A stretch of DNA of 64,000 bases from Salminus brasiliensis (Eukaryota > Chordata > Actinopteri > Characiformes > Bryconidae). Below the pieces are notes generated by a model that worked only from the letters and a program-made list of their open reading frames with translations, was not told the origin of the DNA and searched no databases. Where the stretch lies: positions 90,319,507 to 90,383,506 of the forward strand of contig NC_132878.1 in the NCBI RefSeq assembly GCF_030463535.1, given 5' to 3'. The position numbers and the translations under genes were made by a program. Shown piece by piece: positions 24,964 through 40,000 of this stretch; within the stretch, counting starts at the first letter, position 1; each line of letters starts with the position of its first letter.

Positions 24964-27900
24964 GTGTGAAGGTTGGGTGTGTTTGTTACTTCTGTAATTT
25001 CAGTTATCGTGCACTGTGAGCTACTGTAACCAAAAACAAATTCCTTGTATGTGTAAGCATACTTGGCCAATAAAGTCCGATTCCGATTCCGAAAATGATT
25101 GGTAAAATTGTTTTCCTGCATCCTTTCATGTTTTTTTTTCAGATGACCCATTCAGAAGGTGGATACGCAAGTCAACCAGCTGGTTGAGTCGCCCAGTTAG
25201 GGTAATTCTAAGCATTCGAAGCATGAACTAACAAGTAGAGCTGGGCAATACTGGAAAAATGTATTTCATGATATTTAAAGACATTTCTTACAATACAATA
25301 CAATATTTGTCCCAATATTTTGTCATGTAGACAAAATGCACAAACCAAAAACTCTCCCATTCTGATCACCGAGATTTCTACTCAAAATATGCTGCGCTCC
25401 GTTCAACTGCATAGGACTGATTACACTCTTTGTAAAGAAATGTGCAGTTAATCAGTGTTCTTTAAGCACAGACAATATCCACAATACACTCATAAAAGCA
25501 TATTGTGTCCCACAATAAAAACGTTTTTCACAATATGATAAAATATTGTCCTATTGTCCAGCTCTACTTACAAGTATTACAGAATTACTGTCACTGTAAA
25601 CAGGTTTACTGTGCTAAATAAACTGGAGAATATATTACTTTTAATTACGGCCTTATCAAGACACACATGCATACGACTACTTAGCGAGTGAGTGATGAGC
25701 AAGAGGTTGTTTTTTATTTTTGTGCATGTTAACGAAATGACACCATCGCAAAACTCTGCTTACCCTACTGCATGCATTTCAGAGACCAGCCAACAGGCCT
25801 GAAAAACAGCAGCAGCCAGCTAAACAAAAGTCTGCAATACACTAAATTACTATATACTATATTTAATACATAGCACAGATAAACATGCAGTAAAGGTCAG
25901 CAAAGCTAACAACAGACTCACTCATTTAGCGGTAGCATCATAAGAACAGTTCGGCATAAAGTAACAACAAACCAAACCAGGCTGCTACAGAATTAATGAT
26001 GGTAATATTTGTTCGATTCACAAAATCAAGCCATGCAGAAATGAGAGTGCTAGCACACTGAGCATGTCTGATGGATTCGGACGTTCAGATTTATAATTCT
26101 CATAATAACAGACCATTAAAAGCTTGGATTATCAGAAAAATAACTGTTGTTAAACCTCACCCAGTGAACACGGAGTATGAGCTGAGAACTGAACTCTACA
26201 CCAGACTTTATGAAAAACCAAAGGGTGACTGTACTTCTGACCCAACTCAAGCTAGAAATATTACAGCACAGTTTTTTATTCTGACCCTTTAAACGTGGCA
26301 TCTGAGAAGATTGAACAGCCAGATTAGACAGTAAAATAGTATTCATTCAAACAAGGGATATTTCAGCACTGTGCAGTACTGAGTTCAGTACTATCACCAC
26401 TTTAGAATTCCAACAGCCCTTCTAATAATGCAGTAATACTTATAATTATATAATGATTTATAAAATACTGTATGTTTACGTACTAGTGCTGTCAACGTTA
26501 ACTCACACGATTAATCTGCAAACTTTTACACATGAACATTTTTTTATCTCACTTTAATCATCTTACCAAGTTTGGCCCCAACTTCTTCCCGTAGGTCTCT
26601 CTCTTTACAGAGCCTTATTAGCAGTTTTCCTCAGCGATGTAAACACAGAGTCACTACTGCTGAGCTCAGATGATAGATTGCACTTTATTTATGCTGAAAT
26701 ATGGATTAAATCTATCTATCATAACTAGCTCTGAGAATAATCCAGCCCAATGACTGATCATCCATTTTTCTCTTAAAAAGCTGTTGAAGCATTTTCTCTA
26801 TTAAAGCGTCTGTGTCCAAAGCTAAAGTTCTCAAAAACTACACTGAGATATTATAAAGAAAAAATAGACAGTTTATTAGGCATACACCTTTATTTATTAT
26901 CCCTCCCAAAAATTTAAGGATGTTCTAGCTAACATTTTGACTTGTGATTAATCAGAATAATTAATCGCAGAATATTGTTGTGATTAATGGGATTAATTAA
27001 ACCACTAGTACTTACTTGTTGAAAGCCTGGCGGGTGGCACTGTTATTCTCTCCTGGTGGGTTTCCCAGTCTGAGTAAAAACACAAACATTTGTTGATACT
27101 AAGATCGAAGGCTGAAATCAATGGTGATATTTTCCTTGAAAAGGTACTGTGTGAATGTCTGAAACTTTTTATTATAATTTAATTATTATAGATTATTTGC
27201 TTTCTAAACCCCTATGCTCCCAAAGCAGCGTGCATTTATCCCAGGGCTGCGGCGTACCTGTCCGTCAGGATGTCCAGCACCCTCTGAGTGGAGGTGAAGG
27301 AGCGGTAGGTGGAGAGGAAGATGGAGATGAAGGACGAGTCCTCCATTGAGAAGGAGTGGAGGAGGTGAAGGACCAGCTTCTCCTCCGTCCCGGCCTTCAC
27401 ACACTGCGAGCGCTGACCTGCGGACTAGTGGACAGGAGGCACAGGGGTCACAGCACTGGTTAACAGCATTAGGCTGGTGAGCGGGGCAGTACTAGGGGTG
27501 GGCGATGTGGTAAAATGACAATTTTTCACTCTTCTTAGATGATGTCAATCAACCAGGACAAGCTTGGCATCCATATTTCAGTTCTTCAGTTCTGAACTGG
27601 AGCTACAAGGCTAACATTGCTAACAAACAGTGGAAGTCAATAGTCACCCACAATATTTTCCATTACTACATGCTCACACACTCCTTTCAGACAGCATCCA
27701 GGTCTTTATTAGGGTCACAGAGACTCGTAGATTTAGGGTTTAGGGTGCAGCGTGACTTAATGTGAACGATAAAGATGAACAAAACAGGTGAAGTTCAGGT
27801 GACGTTGTTCATGTTTACAGTTCACAGTGAGTCATGCTGTGCCCTAAACCACACCAACAACTCAACAAGTGTAATCTTATTGAAGACCTGGATGCGGGCT

Positions 27901-30900
27901 GAGCTGTATTTCTGGAAATTATTTGGGTGACTACCAGCTTTTAGTGTCTGTTAGCAACATTAGCCACATAGCTCCAGTGCAAACGTGGAGGAAAAAAGCT
28001 ACATTTGGACACCAAAGATGTTTGATGTCTGATAAGTGTAAAAATGGTCTAAATATGATTTTTCAACAAACCATTATAATGCAAAAATTGGAAGGTAGTG
28101 CTATTTCCTGAACACATTGTCAGTATTTCTAACACTCAAAAACTAGACAGTTAGATCAACTGTCATATTAACACTGAACAATAACAAGGAGCTAATTGGG
28201 TGTTAATTATTATGGGAGAAGGCTCTTTTTAATTATTATTATCATGGTATTTTTTGTTTAATACAATTATTTTTTCCCAGGGATTAGATTTACCTTTTGT
28301 ATCTTATTGTATCTGTACTTGAGGTAATTTCTAAATGACTTCTTCAAGCATCACAATATTATATATTTGCCATATCACCCACCCCTACTCAGTATCATTA
28401 ATGCAGAGAGTGTAGGATTACCTCTGTCAAAACCACTAATGCAGTACATGGGTTATTAACACTGTCAGTACTGAGTAGGGGATACCCTAAGACCCAGTGG
28501 GTATAAGTACTTAATGCAGTAAGTGGTTCATTACCTCTGCCTGTCCCATTAACTCAGTGACATTTTATTCCTTGACACAAAATGTAGTATTAGCATTTAA
28601 ACCTTGCCTGCCTTCTTTAATTGTATATTGTTTTATGGACCACAGCCCTCCACAAACATTGCTCTTTGCACCCCTCAACCCTCCAAGACAAGAAGGTCGG
28701 ACACCCCTGCATTAATAAGTAATGAGTGGGTTATTACCTGTAGATTGGAGCCGGCATGCTGTGGCTTCACTATCACTGTGTAGATGATGTCGTCCTCCTC
28801 CTTCTCAGACACAGTGGACTGAGGCACAGACAGGAGATAAGATCAATAAACAACAACATAAATGGCAGCAGCAACAATAAATAAAAATAAAACAACAACA
28901 ATAATAATAATCTTAATAGTAATAAAATGATTGCTACTACAGTTGGGCACAGCAATCAAATGTGTACAAATTCAATGTTTCTGTTTGAATTCTATGTTAA
29001 ATTATGGAAACGATGTTCATTTCAGCGAATTTGTGCTTTAAAATGTGCAGAAAAATGCAAAAAATAAAATGCTACTGTGTTTTCTATTCTATTTTGATTT
29101 GTTACATAATTGTCACTTTTTGAGAAATTTGAGCAGGAGTCTCCAAACATTAGACACAGTTACAAATATTTATGATAATTGATAATATTTAATACTACAA
29201 TATTGTCCTTATTGTCCCACCGGTGGTTTCTGGCTTATTTCCCCCCACTTTTAAAGCTCAGCCAGTTTGAATTGCTTTGGATTTAGTTATCGATCAGCAC
29301 AAGGGTTTTATAAATATTAATACTAATAAACCCTAGGTTTTATATTAATAGTAATGGATTAATAGTAATAACTACTATTAATTTAAAAATTGTTTTAAAT
29401 AATTTAAACATTTTAAATAATAACAATAATAAATACATTTAATAAATAATAATTACTTAATACATACTTACTTTAATACATAAATGAAATAGAAATATTA
29501 TAAGAAATATATTTTTTAATTTGTGTGTGTGTATAATAAGTAAGTGTAACATATACAGTTGTATAATATTACAAGTAATGAACCCTGAAATAAGCCTGTG
29601 ATTGCTGTATCTTTGGGAGATCACAGGCTCAAATCCCAGAGATGCCACAGAAAGTCCCAGAGAGCACGGCTTTTATGATGCCATCTAGCTGCCCTATTAA
29701 ATAAGGTAGACAGCTTCAAACAGCTGCAGCATCCACGTATTCAACATACGACGCTAAAGTAGATCATTCTCCATTGTTTCCTTCATGTTTTTCCAGACTA
29801 GGAAGGGGAGGACAGGAACAGTAGCAAAAGTTTCTGGACGAAGCCTTTAAGTGGCTCTCTACGGGCGGCCCTCCTTTTCCCCCATCATTCAGCACTATTT
29901 GATAGTGTAAGACAACTGGCAGTTAGTTTTCTCCTCCAAGCGTGTTCAGCTGTCCAATGCCGTGGTGTTAGCAGCGGTTCAAACAGAAAAGGCTGGCTGG
30001 CTTCATGTGCTAACCTTCACCATCCCAGCACTGGTAATACTGGTAGACCTACTGTTGAAACCATACATACATTTTCATACTTTCAGATATTACGGTGGTT
30101 AGGGCTGTGCATTGGCAAGAACCTGCAGAGACGATACGCAGGGTACAGGGGTTATGGTTCAATATTTTAAGATACAGTTATGGTCAAAATTATTAGCCCC
30201 CCCTTATGAAATTAAATAAAACCCTTATCGTTCCAATGCGTGGGCCATAATCTTAAGTCTTTATAGCTTGTGTGCGTCCACAAGAACAAAGACAACATCT
30301 GCATAGGTCAAAATGGTCATTTTGACCTATAGGCAAATGGGCAAAGGTCAAATGAACATTTTTACTGGTTTGCTGAACTAAACCAGACAAAAAGCAAAAA
30401 ATGCAATGGTCAAAATTATTAGCCCTCTGACATCTAATCGTTAATAGTGTAGCCTTTGACAACAACCTCTTCTGGTAGTTTCTAAATAAGTTGGCACATG
30501 TCTCCTGAGGGATTTTAGCCCATTCTTCCTTGGCAAATTGTCCAAGATCATGCAAATTGCTTGGTTTCCGACCATGAACCCGAACCTTAAGCTTCCTCGA
30601 CAGATTCTCGATAGGATTGAGATCTCACGGCTCTGAGAGGGCCACTCCAGAACCTTGCTTTTGGTGTCTTTCATAAAGTATTTGACTAACTTTCATGTAT
30701 GCTTCGGGTCATTGTCTTGTAGGAAGACCCAGTGACGACGTAACCCTAGACTGGCAGCAGATGCCATGATGATTTTCTTCAAAATATCCACATAATCCTC
30801 TTTTTTTATGGTCCCATGCACCCGAACAAGGTGTCCTGTCCCTGAAGCAGCAAAACAGTCCCACAGCATTAGGCTTTCACCAGCATGCTTCACTGTGGGG

Positions 30901-33900
30901 ACAGTATTTTAGGGTTGAAGGCCTCGCCCTTTCTACGCCAAACAAAAGCAGCATCCATATGCCCAAACAGCTCAAGTTTGGTTTCATCAGACCAAAGGAT
31001 AGACTTCCAAAACTCACCCTTATGCTTCAGATTGTCAGTCGGGCTTTGATGTGGAGCTATGAGAGCAACAGGGTTTTTCTTGGATGATGAGTCCACCATG
31101 AAGAAGAGCCCTCACAAACAGGCTTGCGTGAAAGTCCAGAAGAAGCCAGTTCAGCAACGGTCATCTTCATCCGGGGATTCTTGTTGACATCTCTGATTAT
31201 TAAGTTTTGGAAATCTTGCATTTTCTACCACAGACAGATTTATTTTGAACAGACTTTGTTCCTTTGTGCCTTGCGATGATGCAACGCACCCTTGGAAATG
31301 GCAGTACATCCTTCACCATGGAAATGAGGGTCCTCTTTCTTCTGTCTGAGGTCCAGACTGATTTCTTTTCTTTTCGGCATTACAAAGTCTTACAAAGATT
31401 ATAGAGCAACCCTAGATTATCCCTTTCATTCAAGCGTTTGAGTTTAAGACACTAACTCTGCTTCTTGGAGTCACTGAAATAAGGTTCAGTTCTAATGGAC
31501 TGCTCAGGTGTGGTTTCAAACCCAGTTCATTTGCCTTAAAAACACAAAATCACATGGGCTAATAATTCTGACCATCTCAGTTTCCACCAGATTTTTCATA
31601 CAGAAATCTTAAATATTTATATTATATAATATTATATTTATATATAATATTCCAAAGTGCATCAGAGTGGGGCCATATCATGGATTAATAATTTACTACA
31701 TGAAATTTTATAAATATTGCAAAAATTGGCCAGTATATTCAATATTCAATGGTTCCTAGGGGGCTAATCGTTTTGACCTTACCTGTATATTGTGATACTG
31801 TAAGCTGTAAGATAATGTATTGAGGATTTTTTCTAAGCAAATTTCAGGAAAAACTGCGATAGTATTAATATGGATAAAATCCGGACTTTTCATCCAATCA
31901 GAACTGTGGGATCTGAAGACATGAACCAATTTCTGCCACCAATCTTCACATGCAAACTATTTATTAATAATCAATACTGTGTTTTGGAGGATCGATACAG
32001 TGTTGCAGAAAATAATATTGTGATTCTTTGATATATTGATATTTTCACACCAATAATGGTGATGTTAATATAATTAAATGGAAAAATGCATCAACTTTAG
32101 TAAACAGCAGCGGCGGCGGCAGACAAGGCCACCTCCCTCCACCAGACATTTATGTGAAAGGTACTAAAATCAGGAAAATGACATAAATGAGATGAAATGC
32201 AGTGAAACTACACCATTTAGACCCAATTCATTCATATGGCATCTTTCACCCACTGTGAGCTGTCTGTTTTCCAGCTGAAAGATACAAGCTGTTCAGGGCC
32301 ACGACAGTAGCTTTTACTGAGGTAACCTGGCCTTGGCATTTGTTTGTTTACCAAAAGCCTGGCCGCCTTCCTCTGGGTAAATTTTAAGTCACATGTGATC
32401 TGCTGTGGATGTCTGTGATCTCCATATGACTTTAACTTAATGTAGCGCAGTCAAAATGCCGCCGACGCAGCGTGGCAGGTGTGCGATGGGCTTTACATTA
32501 CGTTGGGATGAATGTTCTTTTGAAGTTAATGTTAGCTAGTTTAATCTACCTTTCTGTCCTCTCTCCCTGCCCTGTCTTTATTTCTCCCTGCCTCTCCTCG
32601 GGTGAGAAGAGACAGGAAGACTGGGTCCACTGGGTCCTTTGCAGAGTTTTGTAATAACGATTTTACGTCATTTTTACGACAAAAATCAGAAGCAGCGGCA
32701 ATAACATATGTAGCGGAAACACTGCTGACAAGCTTCTGACACCTCTCTCGTGCAATCTTTCCCATTCTTCTTGTGCCTCCTGGTCAAGAGTGGCGTCCAT
32801 TGGGGAAGTAAGTGCTTGGCTAATAAGTGGTCTTCTGGCTGACACTGATAGATTTGTCTCAACCTTCATCAGGCCGTCCTGTAAGTCTTCTGCAGTTACA
32901 CTGCAAGGCCTCTTGACGATATTTTGGGCTTTCTCCCAAGGCCAAACACTTACAGTGCTTCCAATGGTGTCTTTAGAGATATTCAGGGTGTTCGATATCT
33001 ATCTTGGTCTTCTACCCACTGCTCTTTTGTTGCAATGAAATGATCATTTCTTTTAGCTTTGTGACAGCTTAGTCTTCACCATGGTTGCAACACTCCGTGA
33101 ACACTTCCGTGGGTGGTGTTTATATAAACACATCACAGCTGAGGCAAATTAAGGGTCGTTACTGAGTTCCCAATGGGTTATTTATGTGTTAACCCAACCT
33201 CAGGCCAAACAGACTAGCAGTAGGTTTGGAAATCAGGCAGTTTTTTGACTTAACCAAATATCCTGCTGTTCTTAACTGATAAAGCCTTCATTTAAAGCAA
33301 GATCCAGCTCTGCTGAAGAGTTTCAATGTCAGAAATCCTGACTGTATTAGACGTTATTCAATATTTATGACACTCTGCAAGTGTAGTTACTTAATGTAAA
33401 CTGGAAATGACAGATTTGGGGAGAAAAAAAATTTAATATTGGGCAAGAATTTCCATATTTGTGCCTCCCTTAGAAATGCATTGGCAGTAATGGTAATACT
33501 TCTCCTACTCCTACTACTACTACTACTACTAATAATAATAATAATAATAACAAACTACCAATGACTTTAATCTGTACAAATCATTCCCCTAAGCAGGGAA
33601 CAGTGGGCTCACCAGGTTGAGTGGGCAGTACCAGGTGGTTTTCATGGGTGAAGCCTCGACCTGAGGAAGGCAGCAGAGACAGCAGACCATGAGTGTGATG
33701 GGCTGGTAAGAAATACAGCGCCAACAAACACACCACACAAACACACTCCTACAAGCCAACACCACCAAGTGCTCAGCCAAAACCTCATACTGTGCATGCA
33801 TTTCTTTGTTTATTAGTAAAGGCCATAGGCATTTGAAACTCCTCCTTAATCCCAGCCCTTTACCCACCACGTACCTCTCGCACAGCTCCATCAAACCCAG

Positions 33901-36900
33901 CACGCCACAATGGCAGCACTAACTACACCACAAGCATCTTTTTCATTACAACAATTGCTTCATTCGGACGGAGGAAAGCACACACAATGGGAATTGTGAA
34001 GCGTGTAGCATTAAGGCCCTCAGAGCTCACACTGGTCCGTTACTTGTATTTACATGCTGAACAACAACGCAGTTCAGATCAATCAGTTAAAGCCTCCACA
34101 ATGCGCTCAGCAAAGGGAGAGATCTGGGCTCACTCTGCAGAGCTGGAGAAACGCGTCATGTATTATTCGATGCTCCGGGCACTGGACAAGAGTTTCCGTC
34201 ATGAAGTATTCAGGAGACAGAGCATGACATCATTTGCCCCCCCCCCCCCCCACACACACACACACAAAATCAGAGACACTGAATATTAGTCTGAAACTTT
34301 CATTCTCAAAGTCATTGGTCACAAAGGACTGGTTTTCTGGACACTGATGAAGCCTACACTCTTAAAATGGGTCCTTCAAGGGTTCTTTAGTAAAGGCAAG
34401 GGCTCTATATCGAACCACGCCACCTCAAAGAATCAAATAAATGCTAAAATGGGTTCTTCAAGGGTTCTTTAGTAAAGGCAGTGGCTCTTTATTGAACCAT
34501 ACCAACTCAAAGAACCACATAAATGTTAAAGTGGGTTCTGTAAGGTTCTTTGGTAAAGGAAGTGGCTTTATAGCATACCATGCCAATTCAAAGAACCACA
34601 TCAGTGTTAAATTGGGTTCTTTAAGGGTTCTTTAGTAAAGTAAGTGGCTTTATATCGAACCATGCCAACGAACCATATAAGTCAAAGAACCATATAAGTG
34701 TAAAAATGGGTTCTTCAAGGGTTCTTTAGTAAAGACAGTGGCTCTATATTGACCTATATCCAACAATGCTAACTCAAAGAACCACATAAATAATAAAGTG
34801 GGTTCTTCAAGGGTTCTTTAGTAAAGGTAGTGGCTCTATATCGAACCATGCCAACTCAAAAAATCATATAAACGTCAAAATTGGTCTTCAAGATAAGTCC
34901 CACAGGGGAAATCTTCAGTGTCACAGCAGAAAAGGGATAGCAAGACACTCAGATGCAAAAACATAGATACATTACCACTATATACACAATATAAATAACA
35001 GAAGTAAAAAAAACACAATAACAATATTATTTACAGATTATTTACAGATTATTGCAAATTGACTCTTAATTGCACATGTGTGTGTAGGGGGGAAGATTGG
35101 AAGGTGAGGTGGGTATTGCACATTGTATTTTTTCAAAGGTTCTGTAGTAAAGGCAGTGGCTCTATATTGACCTATATCCAACAATGCCAACTCAAAGAAC
35201 CATATATATGTTAAAGTAGGTTCTTTAGTAAAGGCAATGGCTCTATCATCGAACCATACCAATTCCTTTATCTTTATGAGTGGTTCTGATATAGTACTGA
35301 ACGGGGTTCTGAATTAACAAGAGGCTTTCTTTGTATGTGAGGAACCAGTCTTCCAGTCTTTCCTGGACGCCTCCAGCCACAGCATGGATTAGTTCAATTC
35401 CACCACCAGCACACCTGATTAAACTTAATGAAGCACTGATTGTTTAGACCTGACACTGGGTCATAACTACAAATAATACTGGGTCGCCTCGAGCTCAGCT
35501 TTTTTCTATTTTTACCTGTTTACTATGTATGTAGGTGTTTATTATACTTTATTTTACTAAGCAAAATAATTACAAAATTCTAGTTGCAATAATTCTAAAT
35601 AAGCATTATGTGGCATGAAAGAAAACATAACACAATTACATCACATTTAATATGTTTTAGTTTTTCCAATATATGAAATTCAACATCTAAATACAAACTG
35701 AGTCCAAAATTGCAAGAAAAGTGGCATATTTAAGTTTTCTGTAGAATATTTGTTAATTTATGATCACATTAAAATAAGTGAAAGTGACTAATTTTTTTTT
35801 ATCAAATCAAATCAAACCAAATGCAATTTACTTATACAGCTTGTATAGCTGTTGTCATCACAAAGTAGCATCATAGAAATCCAGAAATAACACCTAACAA
35901 CAACACCTGATGAAACACATGATGCCCAGTAAGCCAAACGCGACAGTGGCAGAAAACTCCAAAAACTACAAAGACACACAAGGGGGGACCCTTCCTCCTC
36001 TGGTCAAAACTACTTATAAATTATTGATGAAAAAAATCCAGCACAGCACAAAACCAGCACACAAGTCTGACTGCTGTTTTGCTCAGGTGTGCTGATATCG
36101 GCAATAGCAGTGATGATAATGAAATTAGAGTGATAAAAGTAATAATAATAATAATTAATGGTAAGAATGATAACATTAACAGCAGCAAATAATTGGAGTC
36201 CATGTAGACTTGAATGTAGTCGGTAAAGCAGAGTGGTCCAAAATTTCATAAAGATTGGACCAATAGAAATGCTCCAAATGACATGGAGTAAAATGCTGGA
36301 ACACTGACTTTTATGTGTAAAGTTCAGAAGGGGCTTTCCCCTCTCCTGTAAAGTTTTCAGGGATGTCTGGTTTCTTTCCATTCAATAATGTCTAATATCG
36401 GATTGTTGAAATGCTCCAAATGGTTTGTTATTGATCGGGTTTAAAAAAAAACAACTCAAACCTAAAACCTGTACTCCATTACACTCCAATTACCAATACA
36501 CTCTTTCTATGGAAACAATTCCTACAGTCTAATCTCCCAAAGCACGCTATTTTAATCCAACCACTGCTGCTCCACTTCAATCCAATGTCCAAAGTCCAGC
36601 TGATGTTACATGGAAACAACATTAATAATCCTAAACAGTCGCTGGTGACCCACATATTGGGAGCGACCAGCCTAACCTTGCATAACTTTATGACTTTCAG
36701 CAACAACAATGCCGGTCCCAATCACAGTGTATCTGTGCACCATGAAAAGAGCCCATTCATCCAAAAGCCTAGAAACATGCTGGCTTAGGACATGCACAGA
36801 GTTTATCTGGGTGCAGCTCCTCCAATAAACCAGTGAACAGCAGAGCGAACGCTGGCTTACTCAACAAGCCTGGACTGGCAAATTTCCGCCGACTTCCTGC

Positions 36901-37026
36901 AAATCCTCTCCGGCCGTGGGAAGACGCCGTGTGCTCCACAGCTTCGCATCAGATCGCTCAGATCGCTGCTGTGTGTTCCACTTTTTCCAAAAGGCAATAA
37001 GTCAATCAGCTTCTTTGTCCCCTTCC

Positions 37027-37065
<39 letters not shown>

Positions 37066-40000
37066 TCTCTGTGGTGTGGCCCTGCACAAACACACCTGAG
37101 CTGGTCGCTAAGACAACCCCCTCGGTCCACGTAATCTGGGCAACACCCTTAACTCACACACACACACACACACACACACACCGCCTGGAGCCAGTGTGCT
37201 TTCCCACACAGTCTCCTGCTCGCTCTCTCTCCCCCTCTCTCTCTCTCTCTCTCTCTGTCAATGTCCCACACTCCGTCATTCTATATCTGGGTCTCTCACC
37301 CTCTTTCCCTCTCTCTCTCTCCTCCAAAGTGGACGAGCCTGTTTGACGAGTAGAAAGCACACGCATGAAGGCAACACTACTGATTAATGAGGACTATTCT
37401 CCTGCATTCCCACCAAATTAGCAGTGAAACTTAATACACTTTATGGACAAAAGTATTGGGACACCTGCTCGTTCATTCTTTCTTCGGAAATCAAGAATTG
37501 TTAAAAAGAGTTTCTCCTGCTTTTGTTGGCGTAACTGTCCCTACTGTCCAGGGATGAAGGGCTTTCTACTAGATTTTGGAGGAGCATTGCTGTGAGGATT
37601 TGATTGCATTCAGCGACAAGAGCGTTCGTGAGGTCATGTTGGTGATGATGATCACCACCCCACCTTATCATCCCCAACTCCCCAACTCATCCCAAAAGTA
37701 CTGAATGGAGCCCCATCATCATTCCAGAGAACACAGTTCCTCCACCGCTCCACTGCTCAGTGCTGGGGGGCTTTATACCCCTCTAGCCCACGCCTGGCAT
37801 TAGGCAGCATGGTGTTCCTGTTTAGCTGTGTGTGTCTGTGTGCGTTGGCACAGCTGTCTCAGCAACGGGTGCATCTTAAAGTAGCTGAATGCATTGATTA
37901 GAAGGGGTGTCCACAAACTTTTGGACACAGAGTCATTATGTTCATTAACTCGAGGCTAGTCGTAAGTATGGCTGTTGTATGGGGAGTATGTGAGTATGGG
38001 AGGGGGGGGGCTAGACGCCAGTCATTATCGTCGTTTATTTGGAAGATCTTGCGATGGAATTCATGAGAAGTGGCACAAAGACTTAGGGTCAGGTTTCACT
38101 CACTGTAGGTTCTCTTGCAAACCCACCCCTGAGAAATTCAGCAGCCCTCTTTTGCTTGCAATGGTCACATGACTTCTTCTGGAAGATCAGGGTGCAGTGT
38201 TAGAAATATGGTACATGGTGAAACACCCATTAATGACCCATGGATTACCAGCTACAGCTACTTACAGTCTCAAAGGTACTGTCATTGTGGTGTTTTGCCA
38301 TTCATTCACTTAAACTACATAAATAAGCAGTGAAACTTGATACACTTTATGGACAAAAGTATTGAGACACCTGTTCATTTTCTTTCTTTCTTCTCAAATC
38401 AAGGGTTTTAAAAAGAGTTTATCCTCCTTTTGTTGGAGTAAATATCCAGAGAATAAGGCTTTCTACTAGATTTTAGAGGATCACTGCTGTGAAGATTTGA
38501 TTGCACTCAGCAATGTGTGGCAATTCACCCATCCATCCACCTATCCACTTCTTTCTGGTCAGGAGGTGTGTAAGACAGGAATTCTGTATGGAGAGGGTGC
38601 CAGTCCATCACAGGGTACATAAGCATAGCCAAATTCACCTACTTTGTGTGTATTTAGGAAGAGAACATGAAGAGAACACATCCCAGACAGAGAGCACAGC
38701 AAGGATCGAACCCACAACCCCAGACCCCTGGAGCTGTGCAGCATGCACACAACCTGCCGTGCCACCATGCTGCTCTCCAGCAATTCCCAGATCTCATGAT
38801 TTGACTGAATCTGATATGGTAGAGTCTCGTTTTCAGTTTATTACAGCAGTCAACATCATATCAGTACTGTATAGCAGGAGTGCAACAACTAATCGACTAA
38901 AATCAGCAACCAAATTAGTTGGTGATGTCATCACGCATGTTAACTAGGAACGGTTCAGTACACATGAATTAATCTGCGGATTAATCGCCAAAGTTTAACC
39001 GTAACAGTGAGGAACACAGTTTTACTGCCGCTGCTACTATCTACAGTAAAACCTCCCTCAGCCTGGAGTCAGAGCTGCTGTCTGTCAAGAGAACTGAGTG
39101 CTGTAAACACTGAACCACAAGCCACTGAGCCAGCGAACAAACAGGCCGTGTCAAAATAAAAGTCGCTAAAACAACAGACTATGTCAAAATAAAAGTAACT
39201 AATGTAAACTTATACAAATGACCAAACAGACCGTGTCAAAATAAAAGTCATACTTACGAATGAACAAACAGACCATGTCAAAATAAAAGATGCTAATGCA
39301 AACTAACAGACCATGTCAAAATAAAAGTCACTAATATAAACTAATACAAACAACCAAACAGATTGTGTCAAATAAAAGTCACAAATACAAACCAACAGGA
39401 TGTCACAATAAAAGTCACTAATACATATAATTTTATGTTAGCAGGAAATATTAAACAACTAAGCTAAATTTAAAAGCTGATACCTACATCAAAGTTATTT
39501 GATAATTGAGCTATTGGTTTGTTGCAGCCCTACTTTATAGTGTCCTGGTCTGACACTATATCCACCATTAATATGTTAGCCCTACACTAACAAAATAGCC
39601 ACAAACTAATTCCATACAATAAGATTTGATGCATTAATAATAACACTGTGACTGTAAATCAAATGATAACTAGCAGTGTTGATTTAACACTGGCAAATTT
39701 GCTGTGCACTAGATGCCCCTAGGTATACCCCTGGATAGGGATGGGCAATATGAAGATATTTTATGAAATTGTGAAAACCTTTCGTTATAGTGATACACAA
39801 TATGCTATTCTAAGGATATTGAGAATATTGTCAGTGCTTAAGGAACACTAATCAACTGCGCGTTTCTTTATAAACAGTGTCATTAGTCTGGTTGAAGTAG
39901 ATGATGTGCTGAACATTTTGAATAAAGATCATTGTATTAAGTACGGGAGACTATTTGAATAATAGCTATTAAGAATTACTGTCATTACTGATGCATTTTG

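Noticed and set aside
34355..35280. Possible CRISPR-like regular repeat
   Set aside because: Units are contiguous and degenerate without unique spacers, in a vertebrate intron.
36857..37387. Ser/Leu-rich frames around 37 kb
   Set aside because: Translations of (CT)n and (CA)n tracts.
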